NCBI RefSeq assembly: GCF_021730395.1
Contig: NC_069361.1
Coordinates: 56,892,501-56,956,500, forward strand
Length of the DNA: 64,000 nt
Direction: 5' to 3'
From: Mercenaria mercenaria
Lineage: Eukaryota; Mollusca; Bivalvia; Venerida; Veneridae
The notes beneath the pieces are model-generated. The model did not search any database, had not been told where the DNA came from, and saw only the letters and a program-made list of their open reading frames with translations. The translations under genes and the position numbers were made by a program. Numbering within the stretch: the stretch's first letter is position 1; the number at the start of each line of letters is the position of its first letter. Of this stretch, positions 42,901 through 51,900 are shown in pieces.

Positions 42901-45900
42901 ATCCGCAGAATCGGCCCATGCAATTCATTTACTTAAATCGGCCATATTTGAAATAAATTTTGAAGCAGTTTATAATAAAATCAAGAAATAACATATGACT
43001 GATGCATAAGATCATGTTGAAGGAGGTTTAAGTCTGCCCTCGTTAAGTTTATCGGCCTTTTTACACGAGATTGAAAATTTTCAAGATGGCGGCGGTAATA
43101 CAACAGCGCGACATATGCTTAAATTGGACAATGTGCTGTTTTTAGATAAAGTTGCGACAGTCTAAATTTTAATCGATTTGAATGTTGTTTCTTTTTTGGT
43201 ATCATTTTGAAGCTAAAACACTGAATTAGTTAAATATGTTCATGATTAAACTGACAGAATCGTGAAATAAAACGCTAGGGTTGGAGGGTTTAACTAGGTA
43301 GGGTAGGGTTACCCGAAACAAACGTTTTTTTAGGCCTTATTACGTACGATGGTTCATGTTTTAAACAACGGCATATATTGTGTATATGCCAATCACTTAA
43401 TTAGAATTTAAAGCTTCTGTTAAAACAAGCCAAATATTCGAATACGGCAAACCGAATATTCGAATATTGATTTCAGTATTCGTTCCCATCCCTAGTTTTA
43501 AGTTTCAAAGCCGCATGTCAAATAGTTTTGACAAAATGTGGACTTGTACGAAAATTGTACCGATTTCCAAGTCCAAAAAGGGCCATAATTCAGCCAAAAT
43601 TATTTCAAAATTAGGCCAGCAGTTTCTCGCAAGATGATTTTTAAGATTTACACTGTATACATATAAGAAAATGGTTTGCAGATGATGAGTGATCACAAGA
43701 GCTCACCTTGTTCAATGAATCTTGCACAAAAACAAAAGAGATAGGCAGATAAATCTTTAACCAAACTGATTATAATAGATGCACAAAAAACGAAAAACAA
43801 AAAACATACCTTCCATCTTGGCCATTGTTTCTCTGATGAGCTACAGTGCTGGGACAATTGTGTATCATCATTGACCTTCCAATCATTTCCCAAACCTTTA
43901 ACCTGTCATTTACAAATCGAAACTCTGCCCTTCCATCTGGCCCTACCTCAATATCTCCAAAATCACCAACCGCTGTCTAAAACAAGTAATGAACAATTTC
44001 ACCATTTACCTTTTTGAAAATGAATTTAAAATTTTTTGGCAAAAATGCAGGTCCGTCCTTTTTGAATGATGCCAACGATATTCATACTGTGCTTACTTGT
44101 ACATTTATTAGCGTGTAATACATAAACCTTACACACTGTCTTCACATGTTTGTTGCATGTTAATACACTGTTAGATTGTTCACATTTTTTTTCATCTACA
44201 AAATTTGGGCATAATATATCTTTAACACACAGTATTGTTTTCGTACAAAGAAAGTATCTTATCCTTACCTTATTATTGGATTCTTCAATACCAAACACAT
44301 CTCCACAACTGAAAAAAGAATAACAACAGTGGTTTGGTATCTACTGGTAATTTTTCAAGACATAACAATATAATGACTTGTATCATGTGACAATGGAAAA
44401 GGTGTAATATAAATGATCTTGCTTAGTGAAATTGCAAACAAAACACCAGGTGCAAAACTTCACAAACTACCTAACATTCTTATAAGGTTTCAAGAATCTA
44501 GGACAAATACTTTATGAGATACCTGTAACACAAATGTATGACAGATGGACAAATGGACAGACTGGTAGATGGACAAAAGAAAATCAACATGCCTGAACCC
44601 ATGAAAAAAAATCTGCAAAAGCAGGGGGCAAAAACAACTCATGTGTCCCAATACTATTTCATTTCAATGGAGGTTTGAACTGGAGTTCAATCTGCATACT
44701 AAGCCATAATGGCGAACATATGTTCTTTGAAGGGAATTGGACATAAATACTGACCATCTGACATTTGATCGTCATTGCAGAACCTTGACCAGTGGAACTG
44801 TAAGGGTTTTTGCATGTTGTTTTGTTCTGACAAATACAATGGAACTGTAAGTCTTTTTGCATGTTGTTTTGTTCTGGCAAATACAATGGAACTGTAAGTG
44901 TTTTTGCATGTTGTTTTGTTCTAGCAAATACAATGGAACTGTAAGTGTTTTTGCATGTTGTTTTGTTCTGGCAAATACAATGGAACTGTAAGTGTTTTTG
45001 CATGTTGTTTTGTTCTGGCAAATACAATGGAACTGTAAGTGTTTTTGCATGTTGTTTTGTTCTGGCAAATACAACGTTTTTGTGCTAGCTAACCTGAAAA
45101 TTCCTCAGAGGGGTAAAATGATACAGAACAGGTACAACTGCTTTACTGACCGACAGATGGATGGACACACAGAGGGGTAAAATGATACAGAACAGGTACA
45201 ACTTCTTTACTGACCGACAGATGGATGGACACACAGAGGGGTAAAATGATACAGAACAGGTACCACTGCCTTTCTGACCGACAGATGAATGAACACAAAG
45301 GGGTAAAATGATACAGATGGATGGACACACAGAGGGCTAAAATGATACAGAACAGGTACAATTGCTTTACTGAGCGACAGATGGATGGACACACAGAGGG
45401 CTAAAATGATACAGAACAGGTACCATTGCTTTACTGACCGACAGATGGATGGACACACAGAGGGCTAAAATGATACAGAACAGGTACCATTGCTTTACTG
45501 ACCGACAGATGGATGGACACACAGAGGGGTAAAATGATACAGAACAGGTACCACTGCTTTACTGACCGACAGATGTATGGACACACAAAGGGGTAAAATG
45601 ATACAGAACAGGTACAATTGCCTTACTGACCGACAGATGGATGGACACACAGAGGGATAAAATGATACAGAACAGGTACCACTGCCTTACTGACCGACAG
45701 ATGGATGGACACACAGAGGGGTAAAATGATACAGAACAGGTACCATTGCCTTACTGACTGACAGATGTATGGACACACGAAGGGGTAAAATGATACAGAA
45801 CAGGTACAACTGCCTTACTGACCGACAGATGGATGGAGGGGTAAAATGATAAAGAACAGGTACCACTGCCTTTCTGACCGACAGATGGATGGACACACAG

Positions 45901-48900
45901 AGGGGTAAAATGATACAGAACAGGTACAACTGCCTTACTGACCGACAGATGGATGGAGGGGTAAAATGATAAAGAACAGGTACCACTGCCTTTCTGACCG
46001 ACAGATGGATGGACACACAGAGGGGTAAAATGATAAAGAACAGGTACCACTGCCTTTCTGACCGACAGATGGATGGACACACAGAGGGGTAAAATGATAA
46101 AGAACAGGTACCACTGCCTTTCTGACCGACAGATGGATGGACACACAGAGGGGTAAAATGATACAGAACAGGTACCACTGCCTTACTGACTGACAGATGG
46201 ATGGACACACAGAGGGGTAAAATGATACAGATGATGACAGAACAGGTACCACTGCCTTACTGACCGACAGATGGATGGACACACAGAGGGGTAAAATGAT
46301 ACAGAACAGGTACCACTGCCTTTCTGACCGACAGATGGATGGACACACAGAGGGGTAAAATGATAAAGAACAGGTACCACTGCCTTTCTGACCGACAGAT
46401 GGATGGACACACAGAGGGGTAAAATGATACAGAATAGGTACCACTGCCTTACTGACTGACAGATGGATGGACACACAGAGGGGTAAAATGATACAGAACA
46501 GGTACCACTGCCTTACTGACCGACAGATGGATGGACACACAAAGGGGTAAAATGATACAGAACAGATACCATTGCTTTACTGACCGACAGATGGATGGAC
46601 ACACAAGGGGGTAAAATGATACAGAACAGGTACCATTGCCTTACTGACCGACAGATGAATGGACACACAGACAATGGGACACTGTTACCATGGGACCAAA
46701 ACAGTATGTCTCCCTCCAAATTTTTATTCAGATGTGAATTAATGAGAATAGAGAACAGTCACCTTTCACATCCATCAGAAATGTCTCCACACTCATGCAT
46801 GCATAAAGCATGTTTTCCTGGTGACAGGCCATCTATAGTACCATCTATGACTAGTTTATCTTTGTCTGTCTGAACGAATCGGATCAAACCTCGTACAACA
46901 TCGCTGCCCGCCTCCATGATTGATACAGCTGCTCCAAGATGGGCTGTAAACACAAAGCAGGAAACTAGATAGAGTAAGAATGTTGTTACGATAGAACAGC
47001 TGAGTGTAACATATATTAACCCATCACATAAATCTGCCAGAAAATAGGTGAGCTTAGAAAAAAAATGGTCAAATTTTTCATATATAAAAACATGTACACG
47101 AAACCCAGAACAAAAGTTACAGGATCTGGCATCCATGCTTTTTCACTGGCATAACATCAAAACTGAAGTCATCCATGCTTTTTTATTGGCATAACATCAA
47201 AACTGAAGTCATCCATGCTTTTATTATTGGCATAACATCAAAACTGAAGTATCTTATGAGAAGTGGGTTTCTATCCGTCTGGTTAAAATGTTCAGTCTGT
47301 TGAGTGTACACATTCTGGACAGACCTATTTCTGTTTATTATGTAACATAAGCCTTTGGCAAGCTTCCTAATTCATTTTTTGTCTAAACATATATTCAAAT
47401 ATGTAAGGTTTGAATATAATTATGCACTCTGAGGCAAAGTGAAAATAAAACTAAATATTATTTATTAAAAAAGGACCAGAACTCCAGTGTAATTTATATC
47501 ATATTTCCCATTATCAAACCTTTGATTTGGGGGGCCATACATATTTTGTAAGGGTTTCATGCGAATTATCAGTACCAACAGCTTGAAAAATGTTGATAAA
47601 TATACTGACTAATTCAATGGTCATACTGGAGCTATTGAAGCAGTCCTAGCTATTATCAAATATTTCAGAAATCTTATCTATTGTTTTAAAAAAAGTGTTG
47701 ATGGATAAACACAGATGATGAACAGTGATCACATCTGATCACCCTTAAATACTCTGTGCTCAGATAAATGACAAGCGCTGTCACAGGAGACAGCGTGCTC
47801 GACTATTTCGATGCTGGATAGTGAAACTGGGCACATCTCAGGAAACTACAGCTGTCACTGAGCGTTTAATGACTCAATTGTGGATGAAGAAATTGCACAA
47901 TGCTGAGTCTATGCAAAAATATCAACTTAAGTAATGGGAGGTAAAGATAAAATGTATCAAAACCTATGTAATATATCCTAAGCAAAAGGGGCATAATTCA
48001 TTAAATATTGGTGCCAGAGTTGTGTCAGCTTGTGTCATATAGGTGGTGATATGTTGAACAACTATTTAAAGTTTGAATCAAATCCATTAGTAATACAGAG
48101 ACAGAGTGAAAGTGCATCAAAACTATAAACCTAAAATTCTAAGTAAAAAGGGGAATAATTCATGAAAAACAGGTCCCAGAGTTAGGCACCTTGTATCATA
48201 GATAAGGGTAATGATGTTGAACAATTGTTTCAAGTTTGAATCAGATCCATTCAGTAATTACAGAGATAGAGTGAAAGTGCATAAAACTTTAACCTGAAAT
48301 TTCTAAGTAAAAAGGGGAATAATTCATGAAAAATTGTGCCAGAGTTATGCATCTTGGTCATATGATGTGGGTGAATGATGCTGAGCAACTATTTTAAGTT
48401 TGAATCAAATCCATTCAGTAATAACAGAGGTAGAGTCAAAGTGCATAAAACTTAACCTGAAATTCTAAGTAAAAAGGGGAATAATTCTTGAAAAAGGTCC
48501 CTGAGTTAGCATCTTGTGTCATATGATGGGGTGATGATGCTGAACAACTATTTAAGTTTGAATCAAACCCATTCAGTAATAATAGAGGTAGAGTGAAAGT
48601 GCTCCAAAACTTTAACTGAAATTCTAAGTAAAAAGGGGAATAAATCTATGAAAAATGTGCAGAGTATGCACTTGTGTCATATGATGTGGGTGATGATGTT
48701 GAACAATATTTAAGTTTGAATCAAATCATTCATGTAATAAAGAGATGAGTGGAAGGCATCAAAACTTTAACCTGAAAATCTCAGTGAAAAGGGGATAATT
48801 CATGAAATGGTGCCGATTATGGCCCTTATGTCAGATGATGTGGATGATGATGAGGAATAAGTATTTCAAGTTTGAATCAAATCCATCAAGTAATTACAGA

Positions 48901-51900
48901 GATATCTTGAAAAAAGAGAAAGTGCACCAAAACTTTAACCAAGGTGGGGACGCGGAAAGACGCCGACACCGGGGCGAGTAGGATAGCTCTCCTTATACTT
49001 CGTATAGTCGAGCTAATAAAAAAAATCATTTTGTTATAGGCAAGAATTTTTGGAATAATGTGGCAAGAAGTATCTGACCTTTAGTTTCTGTTCCTCCCAT
49101 TCCTTTAAGAATTGCTCTCCTGCCTGTACTCTCAATGATAGATTTCACCTTGTCTGACCCAAGATTACCTTCAACCAGCACTTGACCATTTGTAAGGTCT
49201 ACATCTAAAGAGTTTATCCCTGTAAATTTAACAAGCACATGTACCTGTAGTTGACATTTATAATTCTCTAAACCCTAAATATTGTAACCAGTTATGCCTA
49301 TCATCTACAATATATAGCCAATTCAGTAATTCCAACCAGGAATAATGGGCTAACATGACTGCATCTCCTTATACTACAACTCTACAGTTAAGTTTTTTTT
49401 TCAAAGTAGCCTATGAGAAATACAAATAAGCTTAAAAGTTATTTTTTACAACTGAGCTTTGATTAAGTTGTACACAAAGTTTTTTAACAACTGAGCATTG
49501 ATTAAGTTGTACACAAAGTGACACATTATATATATGAACTCGAGTTTCCCAGAGTCATCCGTGTAGGTGAAATGCACTGAATTTTGGGCCAATGTGAAGT
49601 ACACATTACATGAACATACAAATTTTCTCCTGTATGTGGTATCCAAAGTGTAGCATAGTGGTAGTTCAACATCGCAATCCCCTAGTGAACCCCTATAAAT
49701 ATATATGAGGTTTAAGCTCTAAGGTTATTTTCTCAATTTCTGTAAAATAAAATAGAATTATTCAGAAGTTTCTACAGGCAGCTTGCAAAGAGTGTAAATG
49801 TCATAAGAATGATTTCTAGTATGTTAAACATTTGCTTTAACTCCTTTAAAGTATTAAAAAGCACAAATGAATGCAGTAACTCCTATTATATACCTGTGAC
49901 TCCTTCAAAGGCTTTTTTGACAGACTTCACACATCCTTCACATGTCAGCTCCACATCAAACTCAAGCTTGAATAAAAATATATTGATATAAGTAAATAAG
50001 TATACTGTAACTTCAATATTTGAAAAACAGTTAAAAAGGGGGACCAAGTTGTTTTTTCTGTTATCAATATACAGTAGGGGAAACTTCCCATCCAGGAAGT
50101 CAACTTCTGGGTTTTCCCTACTTCTTGAATGGGAAACTTGATAAATAATATAGTACAGATTTAAATAGCACAAAATAGAAACATACTTCACTTGCAAGTT
50201 CAAAAAAAAATATACTTCTAACAGGAGCAAAAGGGTCAAAGACCAATTTATATTGGCATTAGTTCTTTCAGTTAGTTCAATTCAAACAAGAAGCTGTGTT
50301 CAATAAACGCTTGATGCCCCCGGTGGCATCCTTGTCGATACAAAGCAACCTAAGTCCAAAACGAGGTCAAGTTCAAGGTCAAGGTCAAACTGAGGTCAGG
50401 TGATGTCTGAAGATGAGGAATGGTCACAGGTTACATCTGCATTAGTATCAAGTCATTCTAGTAAGGGGTAATGATGCTAGACGAAACGGTATCATTTGGT
50501 TAACCTCGTACAGATGGACGAACGAAGGGACGGACAGGACAATCACTATATGCCTCCCGCATCAGTAGATGCCGGGGGCATAAAAAGCAATAGAGTTTAT
50601 TGTTTTGTAAAAAAGATTCAATCTTGCTTTGTATATTTACTCTTGTCTTATTTCTTAGATTTTAAATAAGATTGTTTTTATTTATTCGACAAAAATCCCA
50701 TGAGACTGGCATCCATTTAATTGATGAATCGGTAAAAGTATTTTACAGGTACATTTTGAAAGGAAATGGAACAAAGTTGCATTCATTCCTAGAGGCCGGG
50801 ATCAAATGGTGTCATTCTAATTGAGCTGACATCATTAAGTAACGTGTGAGATTACCTGGGGGAAATAATGCATGTATATATATAAAACAAGAGCTGTCAG
50901 TTGACAGCGCGTTTGACTATTCTCAGTGCTTGATAGTATAACATCCTGGCATCATGTGTTCTCGACAGTCTAACAAAAACAGGCATATTTAAAAAATAAA
51001 TAAGATAAACTCATCTTTCAAATCACCATTTCCTCAAAATTTTACCCCTTCCTGATCATCCTGATTTAAAAAATACACAATTCTATTTTCCCCAAAAATG
51101 ACGTTTTCAAGGGCAGATAACTCTTTTTCGAATCCGGTGACCTATGATTTTTATTGCATTTTTTTGTTTCTTAGATGATTGTCCTTCAATATCCAAAGTT
51201 TAAAGAAATTCTGTTATTGGGAAAATTTTCGCCCATCTCATATACAGGGAATTCTAGCGTACGCCTTTAATTTGGAAATATCTCGTGTTTAATAAATATG
51301 GAATTTACATTATTTTTTCAATATTTCTAAATTAATACAATGGGTACTCACAAATGATATCGTTGCCCAGCAACTTATATGACAACTGAAATAATTCGAA
51401 AACCCCAAATTGCTACATATTTTTCAAAACCTACCCATATCAATATCAAAAGGCTATAGCCTGAACTTCTTTTAACCCTTAGCCTGCTGCAGGCGAATTT
51501 AATAGCCTTTGCAAACAGCTTGGAACCAGATCAGACGCCGATTAAATCGGCGTCTGATCAGGTTACAAGCTGTTTGCTACTCTGACAATATTTCTTCCAA
51601 TTTTGGAGCAAATTGAATGAACTTTACAATTTTAGCAGACGACATTTCCAGCAGACGACAATTTATCTAGCATGCTAAAGGTTAAATATTAACACTTTTC
51701 TTCTAAAATATTTCCTTTACAGATAGCCCTGATTTATATCTGAGAAAATAAATATGTTTTTCAGTTCTTTCACGTAACGCCTATCGCTACTTTACGCAGT
51801 CCACATCTCTTACAGTGGAAATCAGGCAGATTGATGTCACCAAGGTTTATTTTTATTGACTTCCGGTGCAGAAATTTTGACAGCAGTAATGATGCTTGAC

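Noticed and set aside
43420-43496. A complete hAT element ending TTCCCATCCCTAG
   Set aside because: Only one possible terminus is visible; no matching left end or 8-bp duplication could be placed.
44659-45074. Repeat peptide of LPEQNNMQK type on -
   Set aside because: It is a translation of the 47-bp minisatellite in the CCS intron.
45687-46540. Open frames up to 201 residues on - with HLSV and LPLCVSIHLSV repeats
   Set aside because: They are by-products of the 64-bp minisatellite; all minus-strand phases are open and similar peptides appear in each. The array lies in a CCS intron.
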